Below, one piece after another: positions 8,868-18,260 of a DNA stretch of 39,390 nt. Source of the stretch: an uncultured Saprospiraceae bacterium. Lineage in GTDB: Bacteria > Bacteroidota > Bacteroidia > Chitinophagales > Saprospiraceae. The stretch covers positions 1-39,390 of the forward strand of contig CALFWZ010000128.1 in NCBI GenBank assembly GCA_937928405.1. The letters run 5' to 3'. The notes beneath the pieces were generated by a model. That model was not told where the DNA came from. It ran no database searches and was given only the letters and a program-made list of their open reading frames with translations. The position numbers and the translations under genes were made by a program. Position 1 is the first letter of the stretch. Each line of letters opens with the position of its first letter.

Positions 8868-8910
8868 TATATTTGTGAAAATAAGGAGATGGTTTCGAAA
8901 TTCTCCTTAT
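8868..8910 (+). promoter_or_regulatory. Promoter -7 box and 5'-terminal hairpin of the PBP gene
   Basis: TATATTTG at 8868-8875 matches the Bacteroidota -7 box. Transcription would start near 8882, exactly at a perfect 9-bp inverted repeat: ATAAGGAGA (8881-8889) and TCTCCTTAT (8902-8910) with a 12-base loop. The stem would sit at the very 5' end of the mRNA, about 35 bases before the start codon. A clear -33 TTG is not visible. Confidence 0.5.
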
Positions 8911-8944
8911 CATACGATTGGAGAAAACACAAATTTAAATCAAT

Positions 8945-11650
8945 ATGGATCAACCAAATAATACCGCTGACAGCGGAAAGTCGGTTCGTCAACAACGGTA
9001 TCCGAAATATCGGAAAATTGTCAAGTTGATGTGGGGAATGACCATTCTGGGTATACTAGGAGTGATCCTGTTATTTGTTATTCTATCTACTCAAGATCTA
9101 CCGACCTTCGAAGAATTGGAGAATCCCAATAGTAATTTTGCTTCTGAAGTATACGCTGCCGACGGAGCCGTACTTGGTCGATATTATGTAGAAAACCGTA
9201 TCCCAGTTTCTTTTGATCAACTGTCTCCCTATCTAGTGAAAGCACTAGTGGCTACGGAGGACGAACGCTATTACGATCATTCTGGAATTGACTTTGAAGC
9301 GCTTTCTAGAGTGATTGTTAAAACGGGTTTGATGGGACAAAGAAGCGCGGGTGGTGGTAGTACCATTACGCAACAACTCGCAAAATTGCTCTACTCCGAT
9401 CGGAATTTTGCCGGTATGAATTTTATTCAAAAAATATTTGCATTAGGAACTCGTAAATTTAAAGAGTGGATTACCGCCGTCAAACTGGAACGTAGCTATA
9501 CGAAAGAGGAAATCATGGCGATGTATCTCAATAAGTTCAGTTTCACCAATGGTGCTTATGGCATCAAGGCAGCCTCCGAAATCTATTTTGGTACCAGTCA
9601 AGATTCTTTGCGGATAGAAGAAGCGGCTACACTGGTTGGCATGCTAAAAAATCCATCGCTCTATAATCCCATCCGACGACCAGATATTACTACCAAGCGT
9701 CGAGAAGTCGTACTAAAACAAATGCAAAAGGCGGGACACTTGAGCGAAGCAGATTACCATACTTTACGAGTACTACCTTTGGATATGACCAATTTTCGAC
9801 GTAAAACACACGCAGATGGTCCAGCTCCTTATTTCAGAATGGAACTTCGTAAAGAACTAAATCGGATTCTGAATCGTCCTGAAAATTTAAAAACTAGTGG
9901 AGAACCTTATGATATTTATAGAGATGGGCTGAAAATTTATACGACCATTGATCCAAAGATTCAGGCCCACGCCGAGGCGGCCATGTACAAACACATGGAA
10001 AAGCTACAAAGAACTTTTAATCGACACTGGAGAGGAAAAGACCCTTGGACTTATGAAGACCCTGATGAAGAGATGGAACCCGAAGAGATGGAAGAAGATT
10101 TGGCTATTCGAGCACGGTCACTACAAAAAAGTATTCGAGAGTCGGATCGTTACCAACGTTTGCGGGGTGAAATTCTAGCGCCTTCTTTAAAAGCTGCGGC
10201 TAAAAAACTAGACGGTTTTGAATTAAGAGATCACGATATTGATCGAATGATTTTAGAAGAGCGAGAAAAAGGAACCATTGCAAAACTAGTGTCGAGAAAA
10301 TTAGTTGGAAGCCCACTAGCAGCCAAATACCGAAAATTGATGAAGTCGGATGAATGGAAAGAAGTCAAAGCCAGATTTAAGGATTTAAGAAAAGCAGCTG
10401 CCGACAGTTTCAGCACGCCAGTTAAAATGCGGGTCTTTGCGTATAACGACCAAATGGAAAAGGATACCACCTTGTCGCCATTGGATTCGATCAAATATCA
10501 CCAGATGTTTTTGCAACTAGGCTCCATCGCAGTAGATCCACAAACAGGATATGTTAAAGCTTGGGTGGGAGGTATCAATCATAAGTACTTTCAGTTTGAT
10601 CATGTTACTTCTGAGCGTCAAGTAGGTTCGACGTTTAAGCCTTTTATCTACGCTACGGCGATTGCACAACAATCCGTCTCTCCTTGTATGCAAGTCTATG
10701 ATTTACCTTATACGATTCATACGGGAGAAGGAAATTTTCATTTAAAAGAAGATTGGACACCCAATAATGCCAACGGAGAATACAGCGGTGCACCTTATAC
10801 GTTGTTTAAAGGATTACAGCATTCAAAAAATACGGTTTCTGTTTATTTGATGAAGCAACTTGGGGATGCAGAGCCGGTTAGAGAACTCGTGCATAACATG
10901 GGTTTATCTAAAGAAGCAAAACGCAGCAATGGCACCTATGTGGTACCACACGCTCCTTCTATTTGCTTAGGATCTTGTGAGTTGACGGTGCAGGAATTGG
11001 CTGGAGCTTATACCACCTTTGCCAACGATGGAATTTATAACAAACCCGTTTTTATCAATAGAATTGAGGATGGGAATGGTCAAATTATTTACGAGGAAAT
11101 CCAAGAAGAAAGAAGAGCCTTAAATCCCAACGCCAATTACGTAATGGTCGAGATGATGAAAAATGTAATGAACCAAGGATTACCTGGTTTTGGCAATATC
11201 AAAAGTGAAGTGGGTGGAAAAACAGGAACGACCAATAGTTACGTAGACGGCTGGTTTGTAGGACTAACGCCTGATTTGGTTGTAACTACTTGGGTGGGAG
11301 GAGACAATCGCTGGGTAAGATTTCGTAGCCTTAACTTAGGAATTGGCGCCAAGATGGCCCGCCCTTTCTTTGCTAAATTATTACGTAGTTTAGAAGAAGA
11401 TGAGACAATAGACTACGATGTAAATGCTCGGTTTGCCGAACCAACGGGAGATCTTGGTATCGTAATAGATTGCGAACAATATGATTATGATGGAGAAAGC
11501 CCACTCAATTTTGATGATATGGAGCCAGTAGAAGAAAACGAAAGCTTTGGGGATGATGACTTTTTTGGCGATGAAAATCCTGCCGTTCAGGATACTTCCA
11601 AGAACAAGCAAATAGCCGAAGAGAATGAAGAATTTGGGGAAGAATTTTAA
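8945..11650 (+). CDS. Class A penicillin-binding protein (PBP1A-like)
   Basis: Bifunctional peptidoglycan synthase of 901 residues anchored in the inner membrane by one N-terminal helix (about 27-48). The GT51 glycosyltransferase domain has ATEDERYYDH with catalytic Glu105, GGGSTITQQLAK (137-147) and a KEEIMAMYLNK segment. The transpeptidase domain has the SxxK motif STFK with Ser562, the SKN motif in LQHSKNTVS, and KTGTT near 759. Between the two domains is a highly charged, probably helical insertion of about 140 residues (around 355-500) containing Asp/Glu-rich runs. The C-terminal 50 residues form an acidic tail rich in Glu, Asp and Phe. The HEAT-cyclophilin gene follows after 39 bases and is probably co-transcribed. 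Confidence 0.94.
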   Translation: MDQPNNTADSGKSVRQQRYPKYRKIVKLMWGMTILGILGVILLFVILSTQDLPTFEELENPNSNFASEVYAADGAVLGRYYVENRIPVSFDQLSPYLVKALVATEDERYYDHSGIDFEALSRVIVKTGLMGQRSAGGGSTITQQLAKLLYSDRNFAGMNFIQKIFALGTRKFKEWITAVKLERSYTKEEIMAMYLNKFSFTNGAYGIKAASEIYFGTSQDSLRIEEAATLVGMLKNPSLYNPIRRPDITTKRREVVLKQMQKAGHLSEADYHTLRVLPLDMTNFRRKTHADGPAPYFRMELRKELNRILNRPENLKTSGEPYDIYRDGLKIYTTIDPKIQAHAEAAMYKHMEKLQRTFNRHWRGKDPWTYEDPDEEMEPEEMEEDLAIRARSLQKSIRESDRYQRLRGEILAPSLKAAAKKLDGFELRDHDIDRMILEEREKGTIAKLVSRKLVGSPLAAKYRKLMKSDEWKEVKARFKDLRKAAADSFSTPVKMRVFAYNDQMEKDTTLSPLDSIKYHQMFLQLGSIAVDPQTGYVKAWVGGINHKYFQFDHVTSERQVGSTFKPFIYATAIAQQSVSPCMQVYDLPYTIHTGEGNFHLKEDWTPNNANGEYSGAPYTLFKGLQHSKNTVSVYLMKQLGDAEPVRELVHNMGLSKEAKRSNGTYVVPHAPSICLGSCELTVQELAGAYTTFANDGIYNKPVFINRIEDGNGQIIYEEIQEERRALNPNANYVMVEMMKNVMNQGLPGFGNIKSEVGGKTGTTNSYVDGWFVGLTPDLVVTTWVGGDNRWVRFRSLNLGIGAKMARPFFAKLLRSLEEDETIDYDVNARFAEPTGDLGIVIDCEQYDYDGESPLNFDDMEPVEENESFGDDDFFGDENPAVQDTSKNKQIAEENEEFGEEF

Positions 11651-11689
11651 ATTAAAAAATCCAACCAACCTACAAAACAAAGACCCTCA

Positions 11690-13714
11690 ATGTTGAGAAA
11701 ATTACTACCAGGCTTAATGCTATTGGGTATATTATTAATAATTACTAACACCCAATGCATACCTTCCAAAAAAGAAATTCTTACCGATGTCAATCTGGAT
11801 TTTAAAGACCCAGTTTATCGACAATTATATGTTTATCAAGATCAACTGTTGACGGATAGTATCTTACCTTTTTTTCAACATCGTGATCCAAGTTATCGTT
11901 ATGCGGCGGCTCTTTCATTTGCTTCCAATAAAGATCCAGAGGCGATTGATTCTTTGATGGTATTATTGGAGGATGAAGTACAAGAAGTAAAGGTAGCGGC
12001 TGCTTATGCGTTAGGACAAATTGGTAATGAAAAATCTGGCCCGGCACTAGTCAAGGCTTTTGCGACAGATACCTTAGCAACTACCCAGAAATTTAAGCGG
12101 ACAGTTCTAGAAGCGATTGGCAAATCTGCTTCAGGAGATTATTTGGATAATATCAGTAGGGTGAAAAATTATTTCCGAAGTGATACGCTACTTTTAGAAG
12201 GACAGGCCTATGCGATCTACCGTTATGCCCTCAGAGGAATCAATTCATTGGCAGGCACAAATCGGATGGTAGACCTGCTATCGAAAAAAGGATATCCAGA
12301 ATCAGTCCGACTGATCGCCGCCAATTATCTTTATCGAACGAAAAATATTAAGCTGGATACTTTTGCTGGAAAATTTTATCAAGTAGCACAGCGAGAAAAT
12401 AATCCACAGATTTTGCAGGCGCTGGCCATCGCTATCGGAAAAACCAAAAAGCCGGTTGGATTGGAAGCACTCAAATATCTTTATGGAAAATCGGATGATT
12501 TTAGGGTGCGCGTAAATGTGATCCGGGCGATGGGTAATTACGATTATCTAGAAGTCAAAGATTTAGTAGCTAATGCCCTAAATAGTAATAATCAGCATAT
12601 TGCTCAGGCCGCCAGTCAGTTTTTTATTGATTATGGAAATGCACGGGAAGCCAGTCTTTATTTTTCTACTGCAAAAAAAACAGAGACACTCTCTTGGCAA
12701 GTTCGTAATAATTTATTTAGAGCGGCTAACCGGCATGTCCCAGGATATTTTGTCAATACCATCAATAATATTAGTGGAGAAATAAAAACAAGATTTGAGA
12801 CGCCAGGGGATAATGTCTATGAAAAAGCAGGATTATTAAAAGCCTTGTCGGAGTACGGATGGAATTATAAATATATCTACCAAAAAGGTTATCAGTCAGA
12901 GCAAACGATCATTCGGTCGGCGAGTGTGGATGCATTGGCCCAAATTGCGATGAAGCCAAATTTTGATAAATATTTTGGAGGAAGCGCCCCTCGGGTAAAA
13001 AAGGAACTAGCTACCTATTTTCAAGAAGCCATTGAAAAGGGAGATATTGCGATGATTGCCTATGCCGCTCAGGTGCTACGAATGCCTTCTTTAGGTTTTA
13101 AAGAAGTGGTGGATAGCATAGATTATATGATAGCCGCTATGGCAAAATTGGAACTGCCCAAAGAAATTGAAATTAAATATGAGCTCCAAAAATCGGTGGA
13201 TTATTTTAATAACACAACAGGCGTAACCAACCAACCTCCTCGTTATAATCATCCTATCGACTGGGATCTAATTGGTGGAATTAACCCAGATGCTGAGGCC
13301 AAAATATTTACCTCAAAAGGAGAAATCACCTTATCTCTATTGCTACAACACGCTCCTGGAACGGTGGCCAATTTTGTCCAACTAGCTCGAAATAATTTTT
13401 ATGATAACAAAAAATTTCATCGGGTAATTTCTAACTTTGTTGCGCAGGGTGGTTGTCCACGGGGAGATGGATATGGAGGACTTGATTATACCATTCGATC
13501 AGAACTCGGAATGGCTTACTATGATGATGCTGGATATGTAGGAATGGCTTCCGCAGGAAATCATACGGAATGTACACAATGGTTTATTACACATGCTCCA
13601 ACCCCACATTTGGATGGCAATTATACTATTTTTGCAAAAGTAAAATCAGGAATGGATATTGTCAATCAACTAGAAATAGGAGATAGAATTACGGATATTA
13701 AAATTCAAAACTAA
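11690..13714 (+). CDS. HEAT-repeat protein fused to a cyclophilin-type peptidyl-prolyl isomerase
   Basis: Exported 674-residue protein. An N-terminal hydrophobic segment (about 5-22) ends at Cys23, so it may be a lipoprotein, though the residues before Cys are not a classic lipobox. Residues about 45-500 are alpha-helical HEAT-like repeats (for example DPSYRYAAALSF and VKVAAAYALGQIG). The last 140 residues are a cyclophilin domain: KGEITLSLL, APGTVANFVQLA, KFHRVISNFVAQGG with the catalytic Arg, and TQWFITHAPTPHLDGNYTIFAKV. The usual central GxxSMANAG appears as GMASAG. Following the class A PBP so closely, it is plausibly a periplasmic folding factor for envelope proteins; this role is inference. 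Confidence 0.88.
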   Translation: MLRKLLPGLMLLGILLIITNTQCIPSKKEILTDVNLDFKDPVYRQLYVYQDQLLTDSILPFFQHRDPSYRYAAALSFASNKDPEAIDSLMVLLEDEVQEVKVAAAYALGQIGNEKSGPALVKAFATDTLATTQKFKRTVLEAIGKSASGDYLDNISRVKNYFRSDTLLLEGQAYAIYRYALRGINSLAGTNRMVDLLSKKGYPESVRLIAANYLYRTKNIKLDTFAGKFYQVAQRENNPQILQALAIAIGKTKKPVGLEALKYLYGKSDDFRVRVNVIRAMGNYDYLEVKDLVANALNSNNQHIAQAASQFFIDYGNAREASLYFSTAKKTETLSWQVRNNLFRAANRHVPGYFVNTINNISGEIKTRFETPGDNVYEKAGLLKALSEYGWNYKYIYQKGYQSEQTIIRSASVDALAQIAMKPNFDKYFGGSAPRVKKELATYFQEAIEKGDIAMIAYAAQVLRMPSLGFKEVVDSIDYMIAAMAKLELPKEIEIKYELQKSVDYFNNTTGVTNQPPRYNHPIDWDLIGGINPDAEAKIFTSKGEITLSLLLQHAPGTVANFVQLARNNFYDNKKFHRVISNFVAQGGCPRGDGYGGLDYTIRSELGMAYYDDAGYVGMASAGNHTECTQWFITHAPTPHLDGNYTIFAKVKSGMDIVNQLEIGDRITDIKIQN

Positions 13715-13798
13715 GAAGTTAATTACAATTAATCTTAACCTCCATTTTGAATAACCCCTATCTCAAATACTTTAACCAAATTACACCAACTATAAAAA

Positions 13799-14905
13799 AT
13801 GAAGAACACACCATTAACAACCATTCATGAAGCGCTAGGCGCAAAAATGGCTGGTTTTGCGGGATACAATATGCCCATTTCCTATCAAGGAATTAAAGAC
13901 GAACATGCAGCCGTTCGGGAAAAAGTAGGAGTTTTTGATGTATCACATATGGGAGAGTTTATTGTTCGTGGCAAAGAAGCAATAGACCTCTTACAGCTCG
14001 TTACTTCCAACGATGTCAGTAAACTAAAGATTGGCGATGCGCAGTACTCTTGTCTGCCTAATAAATCTGGTGGAATCGTGGATGATTTATTAGTATACCG
14101 ATTGGCAGAAGATAATTGTTCCGAAGGCGAACAAGCTTATATGTTGGTGGTGAATGCCTCTAATATTGAAAAAGACTGGAACTGGATTGCAGATCATAAT
14201 ACTTTTGATGCGAAAATGATTAATATTTCGGATCAAACAGGATTACTGGCGGTCCAAGGCCCACAGGCGATTGCATTGCTACAACCATTAACAGCAGTAG
14301 ATTTGAGCAGCCTTTCTTATTATACTTTTACGAAAGGAACCTTGGCTGGACTAGAAAACGTATTGATCTCAGCTACGGGCTACACAGGCTCTGGCGGATT
14401 TGAATTATATATAAATAGCGATCAACTTTTGGCTTTATGGGAAGCGATATTTACGAACCCCGCCGTTCCTGTCACGCCAGTTGGACTAGGTGCACGAGAT
14501 ACCTTGCGACTGGAAATGGGATATTGCCTTTACGGAAATGATATTAACGACACCACGTCTCCTATCGAAGCAGGTCTAGGCTGGATCACTAAAACAAAAA
14601 AGGATCATTTTAATTCGATTGAAATCTTTCGAGCACATCGAACCAACGGTATAGATAAAAAATTGGTCGGATTTACCTTATCAGATCGACGTGTACCTCG
14701 GCACGGATACAAAATTGAAGACGAGGAAGGAAACGTGATTGGAGAGGTTACCTCTGGCACACAATCTCCTTCGTTGAACATTCCAATCGGGATGGGATAT
14801 GTGAAAAAAGGATTTGATCAGCCGGGTACCACCGTCATGATTGTCGTGGGTAAAAAGCGGCTTCCAGCAGTTGTCACCAAAACACCTTTTTATAAGGTTG
14901 GTTAG
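13799..14905 (+). CDS. gcvT: Glycine cleavage system T protein (aminomethyltransferase)
   Basis: Tetrahydrofolate-dependent aminomethyltransferase of the glycine cleavage complex. It releases ammonia from the aminomethyl group carried on lipoylated H protein. The 368-residue protein is full length, with [16 protein letters not shown] near the N-terminus, FDVSHMGEF, the folate-binding region [42 protein letters not shown], and [19 protein letters not shown]. The C-terminal barrel has the expected [12 protein letters not shown]. No gcvH or gcvP is in the window, so the system is dispersed. The gene begins 84 bases after the PPIase gene and has no obvious terminator between them. Confidence 0.95.
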   Translation: MKNTPLTTIHEALGAKMAGFAGYNMPISYQGIKDEHAAVREKVGVFDVSHMGEFIVRGKEAIDLLQLVTSNDVSKLKIGDAQYSCLPNKSGGIVDDLLVYRLAEDNCSEGEQAYMLVVNASNIEKDWNWIADHNTFDAKMINISDQTGLLAVQGPQAIALLQPLTAVDLSSLSYYTFTKGTLAGLENVLISATGYTGSGGFELYINSDQLLALWEAIFTNPAVPVTPVGLGARDTLRLEMGYCLYGNDINDTTSPIEAGLGWITKTKKDHFNSIEIFRAHRTNGIDKKLVGFTLSDRRVPRHGYKIEDEEGNVIGEVTSGTQSPSLNIPIGMGYVKKGFDQPGTTVMIVVGKKRLPAVVTKTPFYKVG

Positions 14906-14959
14906 GTAATTTCAACCTATTTTGAGTAAGCAATTTTCGTGAAACGGACAATTAATAGA

Positions 14960-14988
14960 AATATTATTCATATTTAATGAACAATATT
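14960..14988. promoter_or_regulatory. Inverted repeat upstream of the GbsR-type regulator gene
   Basis: Two 12-base arms, AATATTATTCAT (14960-14971) and ATGAACAATATT (14977-14988), are complementary at 11 of 12 positions with a 5-base centre (ATTTA). The site lies 58 bases before the regulator's ATG and no T-tract follows it. The size and position fit a dimeric-regulator operator, possibly autoregulatory. Confidence 0.45.
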
Positions 14989-15046
14989 AGTCTAAATCCT
15001 ATTTCTCCTTTGGTTATCGTTTTTTAAATCATATATCTCATATTAT

Positions 15047-15559
15047 ATGCAGCAGCACATGACAGTTAAAGAAGGTAGGGAGCGGTTTATTAATTCATGG
15101 GGCAGCTTAGGCTCTAGTTGGGGCATCAGCCGGACTATGGCTCAGGTACATGCCTTGCTGTTATTGGCACCAGAATGTTTGTCTGCGGATGAAATTATGG
15201 ATGAATTGAAAATCTCACGTGGTAATGCCAATATGAATATTCGCGCGCTCATCGATTGGGGGCTAGTTTATAAAGAGTTAAAACCTGGAGAACGAAAAGA
15301 ATTCTTTGTGGCCGAAAAAGATATGTGGGAAGTATTCCGCCGGATTATCATTCAGCGTAAGAAAAAAGAACTAGAACCAATGCTCAAAGTCCTAGACGAA
15401 GTCAGTAGTGTGGACGGTATGTGCAGCTACTCCTCGGAATTTTGTAAAGTTATTCAGGATATGAAAATCATCTCCAACAAGGCAGATTCCACCTTAGATA
15501 AACTTATCAAAGCGGATAACAACTGGTTTATCAGCAAATTTATGAAAATGATGAAGTAA
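15047..15559 (+). CDS. GbsR/MarR-type transcriptional regulator
   Basis: DNA-binding regulator of 170 residues with a winged helix-turn-helix near residues 28-85: SADEIMDELKISRGNANMNI is followed by a wing (WGLVYKELKPGERKEFF). The segment RERFINSWGSLGSSWGISRTMAQVHALLLL is typical of GbsR-like proteins, which in some bacteria control osmoprotectant genes. Here the context (gcvT upstream, DUF1015 downstream) does not point to a particular regulon. The C-terminal half is helical and contains KKKELEPMLKVLDEV. The ATG at 15047 is followed by MQQHMTVKEG, so the Met five codons in is an equally possible start. The palindrome at 14960-14988 is a likely self-operator. Confidence 0.82.
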   Translation: MQQHMTVKEGRERFINSWGSLGSSWGISRTMAQVHALLLLAPECLSADEIMDELKISRGNANMNIRALIDWGLVYKELKPGERKEFFVAEKDMWEVFRRIIIQRKKKELEPMLKVLDEVSSVDGMCSYSSEFCKVIQDMKIISNKADSTLDKLIKADNNWFISKFMKMMK

Positions 15560-15672
15560 GTCTTAGTTCCCTTTCCCCAAATAATTTAGTTCCCTTTTAA
15601 TACCGAACGTCAGAACATTGGAATTCTTGGCGAATAGTTTTTATCTTGCAACCTTTAACTAAATTAAGCCAC

Positions 15673-15689
15673 TGATCCAATTAGGATCA
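15673..15689. promoter_or_regulatory. Small palindrome before the DUF1015 gene
   Basis: TGATCC-AATTA-GGATCA is a perfect 6-bp inverted repeat 18 bases upstream of the ATG at 15708. It could be an operator half-site pair or a short leader hairpin. No U-tract follows, so it is not a terminator. Confidence 0.3.
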
Positions 15690-15707
15690 TTTATTAACCA
15701 TCTTGCA

Positions 15708-16817
15708 ATGGAGATTAATCCTTTTCAGGCGGTATATCCGAGCCTGGAGTATATCACGTCCGCTGATTTCTTCTTTTCTACCGTCAAGGAAGCCTATTCT
15801 GATTACCGAAAAAGCGGTTTTTTTCAAAAATCTGCCGAAGATGCCATCTACATTTATCAAATCAAAACCCTTGATAAGGCCTACACGGGTTTAATCGGAT
15901 GTGCTACTGTTCAGGATTATTTGGATAATAAAATAAAAAAGCATGAAAATACGCTAGCTACAAAAGAACAGCAACAACTCCAATTGATGATTAAAAGAGG
16001 AGCAGCGGTAAAACCTATCCTACTGACTTATCCGACCGTCGATGCGATAGAAAAAATTCTTGCTCAACAAATTAAAAAAATTAAACCTTTCTTTTCCATA
16101 TCCTTTGAAGATAGCTCCGAGGAGCATACCATCTGGAAAATAGAAGAAGGACCAACCATTCAGAAAATCCAAGACATTTTTGCAAAAAAAGTACCTCACG
16201 CATATATTGCAGATGGTCACCACCGAACTTCTACCTCTGCCTTGATGGCCAAGAAGATGAAAAAGAAAAAAAAAGAAGGTCATTACGATCAGATTTTAGC
16301 AGCTTTTTTTGCCGTAAAAGAATTGTCTATTTATGATTATAATAGGGTGGTGGAAGGATTGGATGATCGGACTATGGCTAGATTTATGGCCGAAATTTCT
16401 CGGGTATTTGATATTAAAATATTGAAAAAACCTGCTAAGCCTCGTCGAAAATTTGAGCTAACAATGTTGATTGGAGAAGAATGGTTTCGACTGAAATGGA
16501 AAAAAGAAATACTTAATAAGTATAAAAAAGAAAACGTGTTGTTGGATGCGAGTCTACTCGATCAGGAAGTGATGAAAAATATCATGAAAATAAAAGACAC
16601 TAAAACGGATAATCGGATTACCTATGTGGAAGGACCAAAAGGATTTGAACATATTACGAAGCGCACTCGAAAAAATGAAAACAAAATAGCTTTTTGTCTT
16701 TATCCAGTGGTGATTGATGATCTGTTTAAAGTAGCCGACGCTGGGGATATCATGCCACCAAAGTCAACTTGGTTTGAACCTAGAGTTAAAAATGGACTAT
16801 TGGTACTAGAATTTTAA
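15708..16817 (+). CDS. DUF1015 family protein
   Basis: Conserved protein of 369 residues belonging to the DUF1015 family, whose molecular function is not established. The diagnostic segment is YIADGHHRTSTSALMAKK near residue 165-182, and the N-terminus (INPFQAVYPS) matches the family's start. A lysine-rich run follows the GHHR motif. No signal peptide or membrane helix is present, so it is cytoplasmic. In other Bacteroidota this family is often found beside serine-biosynthesis genes (serA/serC), but neither is here. It lies 148 bases downstream of the regulator gene, with a small palindrome between them. Confidence 0.85.
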   Translation: MEINPFQAVYPSLEYITSADFFFSTVKEAYSDYRKSGFFQKSAEDAIYIYQIKTLDKAYTGLIGCATVQDYLDNKIKKHENTLATKEQQQLQLMIKRGAAVKPILLTYPTVDAIEKILAQQIKKIKPFFSISFEDSSEEHTIWKIEEGPTIQKIQDIFAKKVPHAYIADGHHRTSTSALMAKKMKKKKKEGHYDQILAAFFAVKELSIYDYNRVVEGLDDRTMARFMAEISRVFDIKILKKPAKPRRKFELTMLIGEEWFRLKWKKEILNKYKKENVLLDASLLDQEVMKNIMKIKDTKTDNRITYVEGPKGFEHITKRTRKNENKIAFCLYPVVIDDLFKVADAGDIMPPKSTWFEPRVKNGLLVLEF

Positions 16818-16831
16818 ACACCCCTCCAAGG

Positions 16832-17053
16832 TTGTTCGAAAGATTTAAGAGGAGACTAAGAATCTCGAATATCCAATCTCGAATAAAAATGGAATACTAA
16901 AAATCTAAGAACAAAGGCTTAATTGAAAGAAATTTATCAGCTTTAAGTATTTGACAGCTTTTTTTACGACAACTGATTTAGAATTTTATTGAATATTGAT
17001 TTATTGGATATTCAACATTGGATATTTTTTTCTTTTTTGATTCTTTCGAACAA
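16832..17053. repeat. Nested inverted-repeat element in the DUF1015-amidohydrolase gap
   Basis: The gap of 255 bases is bounded by a perfect 12-base inverted repeat: TTGTTCGAAAGA at 16832-16843 and TCTTTCGAACAA at 17042-17053. Inside it is a second perfect 11-base pair: GAATATCCAAT at 16867-16877 and ATTGGATATTC at 17003-17013. Variants of the ATTGGATATT motif recur at the right end. No protein is encoded. The layout suggests a small non-autonomous mobile element or paired intergenic repeats; element boundaries beyond the arms are not clear. Confidence 0.5.
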
Positions 17054-17072
17054 TCCTAATACCCCTCTTACT

Positions 17073-18245
17073 ATGAAAAAAATTAGCGCTGATTTTATTT
17101 ATCCTGTCACCAGCGATCCCATAAAAAATGGCGTCATCGTCCTTGATGAGATTGGAAAAATTTTAGCAATTGATCATGAACAGGATCACGATCCTGCTTC
17201 TCTGGAAAAGCATATTGGAATTATTATACCAGGGTTTGTTAATACGCATTGTCACTTAGAGTTGTCCCATATGCGTGGTAAAGTCGATACTGGAACGGGT
17301 TTAATTCCCTTTATTACCAATGTCGTTAAATTTCGTGATTTTCCAGAAGCAGAAATTTTAGAGGCTATTCGTCAGGCGGACGAGGAGATGTATAAAGGAG
17401 GAATCGTTGCGGTAGGCGACATCTCCAATAAAACCGATACGGCTGCCCAAAAAATGGCAAGTGCGATACAATATTATACATTCGTTGAGATGTTTGATTT
17501 TTTAAACGACGGATTGACCAATAGCGAATTTGAGAAATACATGACCGTTTTTTCGGATCAGGCCGGAACAGATGGTAATAAGAAAAGCGTAGTTCCTCAT
17601 GCCCCATATACCGTGTCAGAAGGACTTTTTCAAAAAATAAATGGTGTCAATCAGGTAGGCCAAACCGTCAGCATCCACAATCAAGAAACACCTGCTGAAA
17701 ATGAGTTGTTCGAAACAGGCAAAGGAGACTTTGTCAGCTTCTACGAAAATTTTGGGATGCCACTAAAATCCTTTCTTCCTTCTCATAAACCCTCGATTCA
17801 TTATGCATTAGAACATATGAATCCTTTATGTAAAACCTTATTTGTTCACAACACCCTCACGACCACCGCAGATATTAAAGCTGCACACTCCTGGAATCCC
17901 AACGTTTATTGGGCTACTTGTCCCAATGCTAACTTATACATCGAAAATCGGTTGCCGAACTATCAGGCGTTTTTAGATGCAGATGCTCGGATGACCATCG
18001 GAACAGATAGTCTGACTTCTAATTGGCAGTTGTCTATTTTTGAGGAAATGAAAACCATCACTCGTTTTAAATCCTTTGTACCTTTTCAAACCTTGCTAAA
18101 ATGGGCTACGATCAATGGGGCAGAAGCATTGGGTTATGAACAAACCTTAGGAAGCTTAGAAGTTGGGAAAAAACCAGGATTGGTATTGTTAGAAGGCGTG
18201 AATGAAAATAATTGGACATCAGGGAGTGTGCGACGGGTCGGGTAA
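17073..18245 (+). CDS. Amidohydrolase-family deaminase (TRZ/ATZ/MqnX-like)
   Basis: Metal-dependent hydrolase of 390 residues in the amidohydrolase superfamily. The metal-site motif is [17 protein letters not shown] near the N-terminus. It is followed by [25 protein letters not shown] with the catalytic Glu region, [12 protein letters not shown], and [11 protein letters not shown] with the metal-binding Asp. The pattern resembles aminofutalosine, S-adenosylhomocysteine or 5-methylthioadenosine deaminases, but the substrate cannot be fixed. The frame continues upstream to 16989 through AT-rich repeat DNA; the ATG at 17073 gives a normal N-terminus ([13 protein letters not shown]). It converges with the GSCFA gene, 15 bases apart, and no terminator is visible between them. 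Confidence 0.85.
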   Translation: MKKISADFIYPVTSDPIKNGVIVLDEIGKILAIDHEQDHDPASLEKHIGIIIPGFVNTHCHLELSHMRGKVDTGTGLIPFITNVVKFRDFPEAEILEAIRQADEEMYKGGIVAVGDISNKTDTAAQKMASAIQYYTFVEMFDFLNDGLTNSEFEKYMTVFSDQAGTDGNKKSVVPHAPYTVSEGLFQKINGVNQVGQTVSIHNQETPAENELFETGKGDFVSFYENFGMPLKSFLPSHKPSIHYALEHMNPLCKTLFVHNTLTTTADIKAAHSWNPNVYWATCPNANLYIENRLPNYQAFLDADARMTIGTDSLTSNWQLSIFEEMKTITRFKSFVPFQTLLKWATINGAEALGYEQTLGSLEVGKKPGLVLLEGVNENNWTSGSVRRVG

Positions 18246-18260
18246 GACTTAGTCTAGGGG

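Noticed and set aside
8889..9029. A 46-codon open frame preceded by AAGGAG upstream of and overlapping the PBP gene
   Set aside because: The AAGGAG directly abuts the ATG with no spacing, the bases are explained as one arm of a perfect hairpin, and most of the frame overlaps the PBP gene out of frame.
18246..18260. AGACT-T-AGTCT palindrome as a bidirectional terminator between convergent genes
   Set aside because: The stem is only 5 bp and no T-tract follows on either strand.
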